From the NCBI GenBank assembly GCA_030523605.1, contig JAUNIE010000002.1, forward strand, positions 37,816-85,332: DNA of 47,517 nucleotides. The letters are read 5' to 3'. Positions 9,124-17,666 of the stretch are shown in pieces (position 1 is the first letter of the stretch; each line of letters begins with the position of its first letter). The translations under genes were made by a program, and so were the position numbers. The notes beneath the pieces are model-generated. The model made no database searches. It was not told the DNA's origin and was given only the letters and a program-made list of their open reading frames with translations. Source of the stretch: Clostridia bacterium. Its GTDB lineage: Bacteria > Bacillota > Clostridia > Oscillospirales > Acutalibacteraceae.

Positions 9124-11286
9124 ATGATAAAAACCCAAAATCTAAACAATGAATCGGTTGAAGAAATTTTAGAAGAAGGATTAAATAACGTAGTATACCT
9201 CAGCGACCAGTGGACGGATTTCCAAGAAGCAGACCCGGGAGTTACGTTGGTGGAACTGTTTGCGTGGCTCAATCATGCACAGCACCAGTACCTGAATGTA
9301 TTTTCGCCCGGTGTGCAAGATAATTTCTTGAAGCTTTTGGATATCAATTTATGGCGCCGTAAAGGTTCGGAAACCTATGTTGAAGTTTCTGAAGTTTCGA
9401 AGGACGTCAGTATACCGATCAGAACCCCGTGGATATCGGGTGATATGATATTTGAAAACCTTAATCATCAAAGCGTGATGAGCGCAAAGATACTGAGCGT
9501 CAAATTTGACAATCCCGAAATGCCGTCCGAAGAGGAGTATTATAAATTTGACGGTTCGCAGCATTTTTATCTGTTCGGGAAGGATACAAAGCGCAAAAAC
9601 GATGATAATATAACCCGAAGTTTTACGATTAATTTTGACCGACCACTGCCGCAAAATTCGGTTTTTAATATTTATTTTTCGGTATATAGCGGAAAAGACA
9701 TCAAACGCAATCCTGTTAAGTCGAGCGATAAATTTGAGCCTATGGCAAAAGTAAAGTGGGAGTACTACGGTAAGAAAGGCGGCAAACTGGGTTGGCACGA
9801 GGCGAAAGTTGACCGTGACAGTACTTATAATTTCTTGTTTTCGGGTATTGTTAAACTGATATGTAAAGGCGAGATGACACCGCTTGACGAAGTTTATAAA
9901 CTCCGAGCAACGCTTATCTATGATGAATATGATTACCCGCCGAGAGTAAGTAATATTCTGACGAACGTAATGAAAGCGGCTCAAAACGATACTTGGTGCG
10001 ATAATGTGATAATAACAAAAGAGCAGATAGATCCCGACAGAACGGCAAAAGTCTTTACGAATATAGCGATATACGGTCGGAGTGAAGTTTATCTTAAGAA
10101 GCACGGCGGCTGGGTAAGAACAGAAATTCCGACTTTTAAATCAATGATTACGGACGGCAGATTGATAGTAGACCTCAGCGGAGTCTGGGACGATATTAAA
10201 GCCCTCAAGTCGACAGATGAAGCGGTAATGGTGGTTTCATACAATAAAGATAAGCTCCCGACACCCGTTCTCGGTAGTGGAACCGGTATGTCTGATCAAA
10301 CGCTGAAATTTAATACAAAAGATTTGCAAGACAGTGATTTTGAAATCATGGTTTCGGAGAAAGTAGACGGTGAAGAGGTTTTTTATAAGTGGAAATCGGT
10401 GCGAGATTTTTCTTCGTCGAATAAGTACAGCCGCCACTATATGATTGATGACGAAGACGACCATATAATTTTCGGTGACCACGAGCACGGAATAGCTCCG
10501 AGGATAGGTAAAGATAATATACGGATATGTCGTCTGAGGCGCACTAAAGGCAAAGAGTCCAACTGTAAAGAAGGGCTGATTAAAGGTGTAATCACGCAAA
10601 ATAAAACAATAAAAAACAGCCGTATAAATCAGATTTTGCCCGCAACGGGCGGAGCTGATGAAGAAACAATGGAACACGCAAGAGCAAGAGCGGCAGAGCT
10701 TTTCAGTAATCCGGAAAGAGCGATAACTCTTAAAGATTACGAATCGATAGTAAGAAAAACGCCGGGACTTACTTTTACAAACGTAAAAATTTTGCCGAAC
10801 TATATGCCAGGAGAAGATATTTCAAAACAAAACTGTGTTACCGTGGCGGTGCGGTGGAATAGAAAAATCGGACTTACGCTACCAAAAAGTTTCGAGAAAA
10901 ATATAATGAATCATCTTAATAAGTACAGACTGATAAACACAAAAATCAAAGTTGTGAGTCCGATTTATGTGGGGCTTGTAATCAGCGGTGATATAGTAGT
11001 GGATTCATCGTATCGTGAGTCGGAAGGGCTTATTGAAGAGGAGATAAAGAATTATATCGACGAGATAAATAAAGATTTGGGTCAGACACTGCGCTACGGC
11101 GATATGTTCGGCATGATAGACAGATTAAAATATGTTTCGAGGCTGGAGACGCTCAGGATATTGCCACTTGGCGAGGGAGCGACAAAAAATGTTTCAGATG
11201 ATATTGTAATTCCTCCGAATGGGGTATATTATATAGACAAAATAAATTTTAATTACATCAAAGGCGCAGATATTTTTGGTAGATAG
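9124..11286 (+). CDS. Second baseplate J-like protein (putative baseplate assembly protein, Afp12-type)
   Basis: 720 residues, ATG 9124 behind GGAAGTGAAAAGA. The N-terminus (SDQWTDFQEADPGVTLVELF, then AWLNHAQHQYLNVF) is the signature of the putative baseplate assembly protein family found in Gram-positive contractile systems. The C-terminal part carries the J-like core: HIIFGDHEHGIAPRIG, then ILPATGGADEETMEHARARA and KDYESIVRKTPG. It follows the first J-like gene after 17 bases and leads to the gpI-like gene after 11 bases. Two different J-like proteins in tandem are typical of extracellular injection systems, where they form the wedge heterodimer. Confidence 0.9.
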   Translation: MIKTQNLNNESVEEILEEGLNNVVYLSDQWTDFQEADPGVTLVELFAWLNHAQHQYLNVFSPGVQDNFLKLLDINLWRRKGSETYVEVSEVSKDVSIPIRTPWISGDMIFENLNHQSVMSAKILSVKFDNPEMPSEEEYYKFDGSQHFYLFGKDTKRKNDDNITRSFTINFDRPLPQNSVFNIYFSVYSGKDIKRNPVKSSDKFEPMAKVKWEYYGKKGGKLGWHEAKVDRDSTYNFLFSGIVKLICKGEMTPLDEVYKLRATLIYDEYDYPPRVSNILTNVMKAAQNDTWCDNVIITKEQIDPDRTAKVFTNIAIYGRSEVYLKKHGGWVRTEIPTFKSMITDGRLIVDLSGVWDDIKALKSTDEAVMVVSYNKDKLPTPVLGSGTGMSDQTLKFNTKDLQDSDFEIMVSEKVDGEEVFYKWKSVRDFSSSNKYSRHYMIDDEDDHIIFGDHEHGIAPRIGKDNIRICRLRRTKGKESNCKEGLIKGVITQNKTIKNSRINQILPATGGADEETMEHARARAAELFSNPERAITLKDYESIVRKTPGLTFTNVKILPNYMPGEDISKQNCVTVAVRWNRKIGLTLPKSFEKNIMNHLNKYRLINTKIKVVSPIYVGLVISGDIVVDSSYRESEGLIEEEIKNYIDEINKDLGQTLRYGDMFGMIDRLKYVSRLETLRILPLGEGATKNVSDDIVIPPNGVYYIDKINFNYIKGADIFGR

Positions 11287-11297
11287 GAGGAAAAGTT

Positions 11298-12461
11298 ATG
11301 GCATCAGGCGCAAAGAGTTTTGTACTGAACCGAAAGAGCGACTGGCAAAGTGAGAGCATCATAAAAAACATAAAGTTTAAAAATGATATGGCAATTTCGG
11401 ACGTCAAAAACGGCGAAAACGGTGTTTATATATCGGCGCCTTTCGACTCTCTCGAAAACGGCACAGTATGGCATAGGTTCAGGGCGAAGATAGAGTGTCC
11501 GCACACGGCGAAGTATAAGCTGAGGTTTTACGCCAGTGATACGCCCGATATATATATTCCACTCCCAGGCAAGAAAAGGCCGACGAAAGTTGATATCAAT
11601 GAATTTATGCACGACCCTGAGATAGAGATTAACCGCAAGGTAGATACATTTGATTATATAGGCGCAAAACATTGTGAGAACATAGATGATATTCTGCTTT
11701 GCGACTTACAAGGACGATATTTGTGGTTATGTATAGAGCTGGTGGACTATGAGGCACAGCCGGTAAAGATAGAATCGGTCAAGATAGAGTTTCCGATGGT
11801 ATCGTTTATGGATTACCTGCCGGAGGTATATAGAGCGAATCATGATAATTCATCGTTTTTCACGAGATTTCTCGGAATTTTCCAGTCGCTCTACGTAGAC
11901 CTGGAAGATAAAATGGATTATACTGCGAGGAATTTTGATACCGAGATGACGACAAAAGATTTCTTGCAGTGGATAGCGGATTGGCTTTCGGTAGAGAATG
12001 CATCTGTCTGGGGCGAAGAAAAGCTCCGAAAACTTATAAAAAAGTGCGTTAAGATTTACAAGATGAAAGGCACAAAGAGAGCTGTAGCGAAGATAGTAGA
12101 AGAATACACGGGAGTCGAACCGATTATAGTAGAACAGTTTGACGTAAAAGAAAATATGTATTATGATAAACAAAAGGAAGTGGTTGATAACTTATTTGGA
12201 GATAGTGGATATGTTTTTACAGTCATGCTACCCGAATCGCAAGTAAAAGATAATGAAAGTTATGTAGAGCTTCTGAGAGTTATCAATAGCGTAAAACCCG
12301 TTGATTCAAAATGTAATCTTGTAGTTCTGGGCGACCGAATATATCTTGACCATCACTGTTATATGGGCATGAATTCATTCATTACCAACAACGAAGATTT
12401 ATCACTTGGCACAAACATAAGGCAAGTAAATAACCTTGTAATTTCCGAAAATGCCGTTTAA
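11298..12461 (+). CDS. Phage tail protein I-like baseplate protein
   Basis: 387 residues, ATG 11298 behind GGAGG. The central segment (FMDYLPEVYRANHDNSSFFT followed by RFLGIFQSLYVDLEDKMD, then FLQWIADWLSV and KMKGTKRAVAKIVEEYTGVE) matches the phage tail protein domain of gpI-like proteins in Gram-positive contractile systems. The N-terminal 150 residues look like a beta-sandwich and the C-terminus is probably involved in wedge or fibre contacts. It is followed after 32 bases by the accessory Ig-like protein gene. In P2-like tails gpI caps the baseplate wedge. Confidence 0.85.
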   Translation: MASGAKSFVLNRKSDWQSESIIKNIKFKNDMAISDVKNGENGVYISAPFDSLENGTVWHRFRAKIECPHTAKYKLRFYASDTPDIYIPLPGKKRPTKVDINEFMHDPEIEINRKVDTFDYIGAKHCENIDDILLCDLQGRYLWLCIELVDYEAQPVKIESVKIEFPMVSFMDYLPEVYRANHDNSSFFTRFLGIFQSLYVDLEDKMDYTARNFDTEMTTKDFLQWIADWLSVENASVWGEEKLRKLIKKCVKIYKMKGTKRAVAKIVEEYTGVEPIIVEQFDVKENMYYDKQKEVVDNLFGDSGYVFTVMLPESQVKDNESYVELLRVINSVKPVDSKCNLVVLGDRIYLDHHCYMGMNSFITNNEDLSLGTNIRQVNNLVISENAV

Positions 12462-12493
12462 AAAATAAATTTTAATAGAAATGAGGGCTTAAT

Positions 12494-14284
12494 GTGAACA
12501 ATAAACAGTATTATTCATGCGAAAGAAACAACTACTTCTTTGGAAAACTAATGACCGTGCGGGATTTTGAAAGCGAACAAACTTATATGAATTCAAAGCG
12601 TAGACTCGGCAACAGAATGATGGGCGGTGTCGGAATAGTATCGGGGCTTGACGTTGTGCTTGTGGATAACAAAACATTTTCGCTCGAACCAGGTATGGCA
12701 CTCGATTATATGGGCCGAGAGATTGTCGTTCCCGAGCCGTATGTAAGACGTCTTAACGTGATAAAAGGTTTTGAAGAAAATAAGGATAAAGGTATAGTGT
12801 ATTTGTGCCTCGCCTATAAAGAAGACCTGAAAGAAACTACGTTTTCTGTGGCAAGTTCGGGCAAATCCAGCGGCGTGAGCGAGGAATATAACCGCGTAAG
12901 TGAAGGTTATGAACTTTTCTTAACAGCTGAGAAGCCAAAAGAAGAAAAGCTTAAACTTGATTATCTTGTAAACCAGAGGATAACGGTATATAACAAAGAC
13001 GGCATTAAAATCGTCCTCGACGTAAATAAGTATGTCAACCCGAATAAGTGCGTAAAGATTTCGGTAATTTTCGAAAAAGAGAATATCGAAGCGCCCGTAA
13101 ATTATTCATTTAAACTCGGCGGAGAATTTTTCAAATCGACAGAGGGCGAAAAAGAGCTTGAAATTCGCTATAACGAGACGGAAATATCAACATTTAAAAG
13201 CGTGACAGATGATTATTATCTCTACTGCGATGCGGCTTCCGATGCGCTCAGTGATATAGTTGTCGATAAAGATTCATTTAAGCTTACGGTCGGCAAAGAC
13301 GAGAAAAAACTTGAAGAAGACGTAAAAATCCCGATATCAATCAAGACCTCATCGATAAAGGATATAATAGTAAATGATTATTATTCAAAGAATTTCACGG
13401 AAATAATCGAAGATGTTGAAAACAAATATATCTACCTTGCAAAATTCCATATTGTTACAAATCAGCTTACGTATTTCATAGAGAGCTTTGAGAAGAATCC
13501 GTGTAAGCAGTATCTTTACAGTAACGAACTGATTAATTTGCTGCAAGATGTAGAAGGCGCGGAAGCAAAAGCGCCTTCGATTGAGCCTATTAAGCCCGAC
13601 GAAGAAGAAGTCAAGCCTGAGGTCGAGGAACTCCCCGAACCGAAAATTGATAATATAGTAACAGGCGTAGAGAGAATTAACTTAGGATTTAATCCCAAAG
13701 TCGGCAAATCATATTATTCATATGAATTTGTGCATGGCCTCGGCGAAGGTAATGTAGCAGTCGTCACGGCTATCGACAACAAAGCAAACTACATGACCGA
13801 TGATAAAGGGCTTCTGGTGTTTGGCGATAAAGGAATATTTACAAAAGAAGAGATATCCATTTCAGCGCCGAGCGTGCAGATCGGAGCCGTAGTGAATTCA
13901 GTAAAAGGAACCGTCAGACTCGGTGTAAGACTCCTGGAACGTACAACCGCACAAGCTGTTGACGTCAGATGGTGGGCATTTAAGCCGGTCGAAATTCAAG
14001 AACAGCAAGAAGACCTTGTAATCGATGAAAATGTAAGAGTTGTTATAACTCCAAATACAATAAGAGTTAAACCGCTTGAACAAGTGCGTTTCGAAGCGCA
14101 TATAGAAGGAGCTATAAGCCAAGAAGTACGCTGGGGAATGGCAGAAGAAAACACAGGTACTATTGACAATAACGGGCTTTATACGGCGCCTTCAAAAGAG
14201 GGAGTATATGAAGTTAAGGCGTATAGCGTGAAATTTGAAAATAAATCAGATTCCGCATATGTAGTCGTAAGTTCGGTTGAATAA
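12494..14284 (+). CDS. Conserved injection-system accessory protein with C-terminal Ig-like domain
   Basis: 596 residues, GTG 12494 behind GAGGG. The N-terminal 90 residues (YYSCERNNYFFGKLMTVRDF, then LGNRMMGGVGIVSGLDV) form a segment I know as a conserved feature of proteins encoded at the end of baseplate operons in Gram-positive contractile systems. The middle has a Pro/Glu-rich linker near residues 355-380 (IEPIKPDEEEVKPEVEELPE), followed by a beta-rich domain. The last 80 residues look like a bacterial Ig-like (Big_2) domain: VVITPNTIRVKPLEQVRFEA and GTIDNNGLYTAPSKEGVYEV. Ig-like ends usually contact surfaces, so a fibre, host-binding or baseplate decoration role is the best guess. It is the last gene of the operon, ahead of a strong terminator. 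Confidence 0.75.
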   Translation: MNNKQYYSCERNNYFFGKLMTVRDFESEQTYMNSKRRLGNRMMGGVGIVSGLDVVLVDNKTFSLEPGMALDYMGREIVVPEPYVRRLNVIKGFEENKDKGIVYLCLAYKEDLKETTFSVASSGKSSGVSEEYNRVSEGYELFLTAEKPKEEKLKLDYLVNQRITVYNKDGIKIVLDVNKYVNPNKCVKISVIFEKENIEAPVNYSFKLGGEFFKSTEGEKELEIRYNETEISTFKSVTDDYYLYCDAASDALSDIVVDKDSFKLTVGKDEKKLEEDVKIPISIKTSSIKDIIVNDYYSKNFTEIIEDVENKYIYLAKFHIVTNQLTYFIESFEKNPCKQYLYSNELINLLQDVEGAEAKAPSIEPIKPDEEEVKPEVEELPEPKIDNIVTGVERINLGFNPKVGKSYYSYEFVHGLGEGNVAVVTAIDNKANYMTDDKGLLVFGDKGIFTKEEISISAPSVQIGAVVNSVKGTVRLGVRLLERTTAQAVDVRWWAFKPVEIQEQQEDLVIDENVRVVITPNTIRVKPLEQVRFEAHIEGAISQEVRWGMAEENTGTIDNNGLYTAPSKEGVYEVKAYSVKFENKSDSAYVVVSSVE

Positions 14285-14290
14285 AAAAAT

Positions 14291-14330
14291 AACCTCGCTT
14301 TTGCAGATTAGCATTAGCGAGGTTTTAATT
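14291..14330. terminator. Bidirectional intrinsic terminator between convergent genes
   Basis: Inverted repeat AACCTCGCT (14291-14299) / AGCGAGGTT (14316-14324). It is followed on the plus strand by TTAATTTT and on the minus strand by a run of seven T, so it can stop the injection-system operon and the secreted-protein operon arriving from the right. Confidence 0.85.
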
Positions 14331-14367
14331 TTAAAATTAACTCTTTTTTGCCTATAATAAGGGTATT

Positions 14368-14778
14368 TTATTGTTTTGCTTCATCAATTTGCTTTATTAA
14401 TTCCTCAATAATTCCACGAGGAAGTATCCACTTGCCTTTGTGATGCCCATCGATTGCCCACATTCTGAGCCCCGGCAGTATAACTTTATCTTCAAATGCG
14501 TCAAATGATAACTGTGTGGATGAAGTGTTAAGGAGATAATCCTCGTAGTCATCTCTGACCGCCGATTGCAACAACCATCTATCTGCATCTGTTATTTGAA
14601 GCGGCTGAGTACTCTCCGTGGTTGTACTGTTACTTGGGGACATTCTGGAGCGTTTACAAGGTGTTGCACAGCCTTGTGAGCTATCACTGTCGCCACGAGA
14701 TGAGCGCATGGCGCTGGTAGAGGGCATAATAATTGTGGTAATTGCCAAGAGGGCGAATAAAATTCTAATATTTTTCAT
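14368..14778 (-). CDS. Small secreted protein with single copy of the W-L-L/Y-E-D-Y domain
   Basis: 136 residues. A classical signal peptide (MKNIRILFALLAITTIIMP, cleavage likely after STSA) is followed by a Ser-rich stretch with several Cys and Arg (SSQGCATPCKRS). The mature domain, residues 60-133, shares a pattern with both halves of the upstream neighbour: a WLL-x(4-8)-DYED segment, then a LRMWA segment and KGKWILPRGIIEEL. No enzyme motif is recognised. The ribosome site is weak. It lies 44 bases after the end of the two-domain paralogue and was probably made by partial duplication; the two are likely cotranscribed. The export signal suggests action outside the cell, possibly on a host. 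Confidence 0.75.
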   Translation of the reverse strand: MKNIRILFALLAITTIIMPSTSAMRSSRGDSDSSQGCATPCKRSRMSPSNSTTTESTQPLQITDADRWLLQSAVRDDYEDYLLNTSSTQLSFDAFEDKVILPGLRMWAIDGHHKGKWILPRGIIEELIKQIDEAKQ

Positions 14779-14822
14779 TATTATAAATCTCTATTATTTA
14801 AATTATTTTCAAAATGGGGTGC

Positions 14823-16091
14823 TTATTTATTTTTTGATCGCTTTTCTTCTTGTGCCACCACCGCATCTGCTAGCAAACGCAAGAAGTCTTGTCCATATTT
14901 TTTTTCATCTTGAGCTCTTTTCCAATCAGCAACCCGCTGAGGGAGGTCGTTGTATTTTCCTCTTTGGTAATAATACATAGTCCATGCTCTCAGACGATCT
15001 ATATGAAATCTTGGGTGATGCAGGGAGGCATCGGCAACACAGACAGGAGCAAAAGCGATGGCATTATAATAATCACTTGCGTAACGTGTACTCTTTAACC
15101 ACTCGTTAAATTCATCCTCTTTTGGTAATTCTTCGATTGCAGGTTTCCAACTTTTTGGTCTGCGACAATAAGAATGTGCAAGATCATCTGCCTGATTTGT
15201 TCTGAAGATTGCAGCCTCGAAAGCTCCGTTAGCATAAGCGTTTCCTATTGCGGGTATCTCTGGTTCATAAAAAGGGCTACGTTCTCTTTCCAATTTCTTC
15301 TGACGTCTCTCTCTTTCCGTTATTTCCGCACATTTTTCAAATGTAAGCTCGGCTGTTGGTATTAGACTATGAGTTTCTTGGTCCGATGACATTTCCAGAG
15401 CGTGCCCAAGTGATGGTTTGCTTTCGGTAGTCGCTTCGCATTTTGCTTTTGGTTCATTGGTACTGCTCTCTTGATTTACTGACTTTGGCTCAGCTTTTTC
15501 TTCGCATGTTGTTGCGTTTTTTGGGGAAGGTTTTTCTTTATTTGGCTCTTTTTTCAAATCAATAACCCACTGGGGGAGTTCGTACTTTCCTCTTTTGTAA
15601 TAATACATGAACCACGCTCTCATACGAGGCATATAAAGATCCTGACTACAGGGGAATGCATCGGCAGTCGGTAAAGGTGTAAAGGCATAGACAACTGCAC
15701 GTTCGTAGTCTTCTTTGTATGGTGATCCTAACAACCAATTATCAACTTTTTCCCCCGTTGGCAGATCGTCAATTTCAGGTTTCCAATCTTTTGACCTGCG
15801 TTTATACAGATGTTTACGGTCGTCTTCCCTATTTTGATTTTTGATTGCTCTTACAAAATCGATATGGGCACTAGCGTTTCCTATTTCGGGTATTGGGATA
15901 TCCTCAGGCTTTTCAATATCACTTGCACTTTCGCTTGATGTGCTTTCGTCTGATGTATCTTCACTGACTCTTGCACGTTTTATCATGGGCTCTTTCGTAT
16001 CGCTGCGATTAGCGGGTTTCATAGCTCCTGCGGCAGGTGAAAAAAGTATTATGGCTGCCAAAGCTGTTGATAATAATTTTAAATTTTTCAC
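14823..16091 (-). CDS. Secreted protein with two copies of an unrecognised about 110-residue domain
   Basis: About 422 residues. The start is set at the GTG ending at 16091, with AGAAAGGG eight bases upstream; a GTG at 16100 overlaps that site. A signal peptide (KNLKLLSTALAAIILFSPA, cut after AGA) is followed by an acidic Ser/Asp/Glu region. Copy 1 spans roughly residues 70-185 and copy 2 roughly residues 290-400. Both begin IP(E/A)IGNA and share a KDWKP/KSWKP element with E-LP, then WL-(G/S)(S/T)-Y-DY, then MRAWFMYYYKRGKYELPQ in copy 1 and LRAWTMYYYQRGKY in copy 2, with a final DLKK/DWKR. A Lys/Glu/Ser linker separates them. No catalytic motif is recognised. The gene has its own consensus promoter. 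Confidence 0.8.
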   Translation of the reverse strand: MKNLKLLSTALAAIILFSPAAGAMKPANRSDTKEPMIKRARVSEDTSDESTSSESASDIEKPEDIPIPEIGNASAHIDFVRAIKNQNREDDRKHLYKRRSKDWKPEIDDLPTGEKVDNWLLGSPYKEDYERAVVYAFTPLPTADAFPCSQDLYMPRMRAWFMYYYKRGKYELPQWVIDLKKEPNKEKPSPKNATTCEEKAEPKSVNQESSTNEPKAKCEATTESKPSLGHALEMSSDQETHSLIPTAELTFEKCAEITERERRQKKLERERSPFYEPEIPAIGNAYANGAFEAAIFRTNQADDLAHSYCRRPKSWKPAIEELPKEDEFNEWLKSTRYASDYYNAIAFAPVCVADASLHHPRFHIDRLRAWTMYYYQRGKYNDLPQRVADWKRAQDEKKYGQDFLRLLADAVVAQEEKRSKNK

Positions 16092-16125
16092 TTTAAACAC
16101 CCTTTCTAAATGTAAATTTAAACTT

Positions 16126-16154
16126 ATTGTAACATACTTCGGCCACTATGTCAA
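16126..16154 (-). promoter_or_regulatory. Sigma-A promoter for the secreted two-domain protein
   Basis: On the minus strand: TTGACA (16149-16154), 17-base spacer, TACAAT (16126-16131). It lies 35 bases before the chosen GTG start. A nearby upstream motif (ATCAAACGCAAAA) recurs upstream of the 16716 gene promoter. Confidence 0.8.
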
Positions 16155-16284
16155 CAGTTTTAATTTTTGCGTTTGATTATCCTTTAACCGCTTTGGGTTT
16201 TAAATTTATTGCACAACAAATTCAATCATATCCAGCTTTTAATTGGTTGAATATTATAATCATAAAATATCGATATACATCTAA

Positions 16285-16716
16285 TTATATTGATCTTCTA
16301 TGTTTATGTTCCGTTACGTTGGGCATATGTTCGATTGTGTCTTTGATTTCTTCCAATTCTTCCACACTCATTTCAAAATGCTTTATTAACACATTGTGGT
16401 AAAAATATCGTAAAGTACCCAGTTCCACCGAAGAAATACGTCTAGAATGAAGTGCATATACGAAGCATTTAAAACAGTCTGCAATTGTTTTTGCGTGGAG
16501 TTTGCTTTCATCTTCAAGGCAAATGGTTTCCATATTTTTTACCACTTTTATAACGCTTTGATAAGGGGATTTAGTTGCTGTAATAATAAGTTCCTGTATT
16601 CTTGTTACGGTCTCATTGGCGGAATTGTTGACCACAGGAGGTTCGGCCGAACATATACGAGCGCTGCTTGATATCATTATACCTATGATTAAGGTTAGTA
16701 TTTTTAGTTTTTTCAT
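16285..16716 (-). CDS. Small secreted protein of unknown function
   Basis: About 143 residues from ATG 16716, chosen because GGAGGG lies seven bases upstream; an upstream in-frame ATG would include the ribosome site. The signal peptide (MKKLKILTLIIGIMISSSA, cut near RICSA) is followed by a helical hydrophilic domain with three Cys (residues around 72-90). The end is acidic then basic (EELEEIKDTIEHM, then EHKHRRS). I do not recognise the family and see no clear domain shared with its two secreted neighbours, but the export signal and the type of promoter are the same. Confidence 0.72.
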   Translation of the reverse strand: MKKLKILTLIIGIMISSSARICSAEPPVVNNSANETVTRIQELIITATKSPYQSVIKVVKNMETICLEDESKLHAKTIADCFKCFVYALHSRRISSVELGTLRYFYHNVLIKHFEMSVEELEEIKDTIEHMPNVTEHKHRRSI

Positions 16717-16746
16717 TTGCATTCCCTCCACTATTTTATTAAGTCG

Positions 16747-16775
16747 ATTGTATTATTAATTTAACATGTTGTCAA
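16747..16775 (-). promoter_or_regulatory. Sigma-A promoter for the 143-residue secreted protein
   Basis: On the minus strand: TTGACA (16770-16775), 17-base spacer, TACAAT (16747-16752), about 30 bases before the ATG at 16716. Confidence 0.8.
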
Positions 16776-16892
16776 TATTTTGCGTTTGATGATTTATCAA
16801 ATTGACAAACAAATTTTTTTACTCATTTGTGTATAAAAATTTGAGCGATTTCCGATACTTCATTTAAGAATAGATTTTTAAGGAGTATCACT

Positions 16893-17579
16893 ATGAAAAC
16901 TATAACAAAAGCGATTGTCAGCGGATTTATTGTTTCGATATTATGTTCTTTTTTGGGTTTTTTTGGACGGTGTGATAGTATAAGCGGTAAAGTTTTCAGA
17001 TTACATATAATAGCCAATTCGGATAGTGCTGAAGACCAATCGCTAAAACTGAAGGTTCGTGATAGAATTCTAAGTGATTTGGGAGAAAACTTTTCTTCAG
17101 CTGCCGATATTATAGAGGCCGAGCAACTCACAGAAGAAAATCTCGATAAAATTGAAAGCATAGCGCAAGATGAAATTTTAAAAAACGGCTATAATTGCAG
17201 AGTAAAAGTGCAGATTGTGCATATGTACTTTAATACTCGTTATTATGGTGATATAACCTTGCCTGCAGGGTATTACGATGCTCTTAGGATAGTCATAGGC
17301 GAGGGCAAGGGTAAAAATTGGTGGTGTGTGATGTTTCCGCCCATGTGTCTTCCGGCAGCCGAGGGAAGCTCTGAGCTCGAAAAAGTTTTAGATAGTGGTG
17401 AAGCAAATATATTGGACTCCGGAGAAAAATATCTTTTGGAATTTAAGGCTGTGGAATTATATTCCGAAGTTCAGGAATTCATAAGAAAGTTTATGTATGA
17501 GCCATTTAAAGAGATATTTAGCGAGATCGATTTTCCCTATGAAACGCATTTGACTATTTTTGAATTTCTGCAAAAATAG
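16893..17579 (+). CDS. spoIIR: Stage II sporulation protein R
   Basis: 228 residues, ATG 16893 behind AAGGAG. An N-terminal hydrophobic segment (residues 5-24) acts as signal or anchor. The family blocks are clear: VFRLHIIANSDS at residues 34-45 followed by EDQSLKLKVRD, and LPAGYYDALRIVIGEGKGKN then WWCVMFPPMC at about residues 123-152. In sporulating Firmicutes SpoIIR is made in the forespore under sigma-F and is secreted to activate SpoIIGA, which processes pro-sigma-E in the mother cell. A TTGACA at 16802 is 24 bases from the TATAAA, so it is not a standard sigma-A promoter; I could not firmly assign a sigma-F site. It indicates a spore-forming ancestry. Confidence 0.93.
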   Translation: MKTITKAIVSGFIVSILCSFLGFFGRCDSISGKVFRLHIIANSDSAEDQSLKLKVRDRILSDLGENFSSAADIIEAEQLTEENLDKIESIAQDEILKNGYNCRVKVQIVHMYFNTRYYGDITLPAGYYDALRIVIGEGKGKNWWCVMFPPMCLPAAEGSSELEKVLDSGEANILDSGEKYLLEFKAVELYSEVQEFIRKFMYEPFKEIFSEIDFPYETHLTIFEFLQK

Positions 17580-17604
17580 TTTCAGTAAATATTAAATTAT
17601 TTTA

Positions 17605-17633
17605 TTGCATATTATATTCCGCTCATTTATAAT
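17605..17633 (+). promoter_or_regulatory. Sigma-A promoter for the 247-residue helical protein
   Basis: TTGCAT (17605-17610), 17-base spacer, TATAAT (17628-17633). The expected transcription start near 17640 coincides with the first in-frame ATG, which supports the downstream ATG at 17667 as the true start. Confidence 0.75.
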
Positions 17634-17666
17634 AATAACATGAAAATGAGAGGCGGTATCTTAGAT

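Noticed and set aside
14618..15365. Plus-strand open frames opposite the secreted proteins
   Set aside because: They have no ribosome sites and cover the well-supported minus-strand genes and their signal peptides.
16802..16837. TTGACA and TATAAA upstream of spoIIR as a sigma-A promoter
   Set aside because: The spacing is 24 bases, and spoIIR is expected to be under a sporulation sigma factor.
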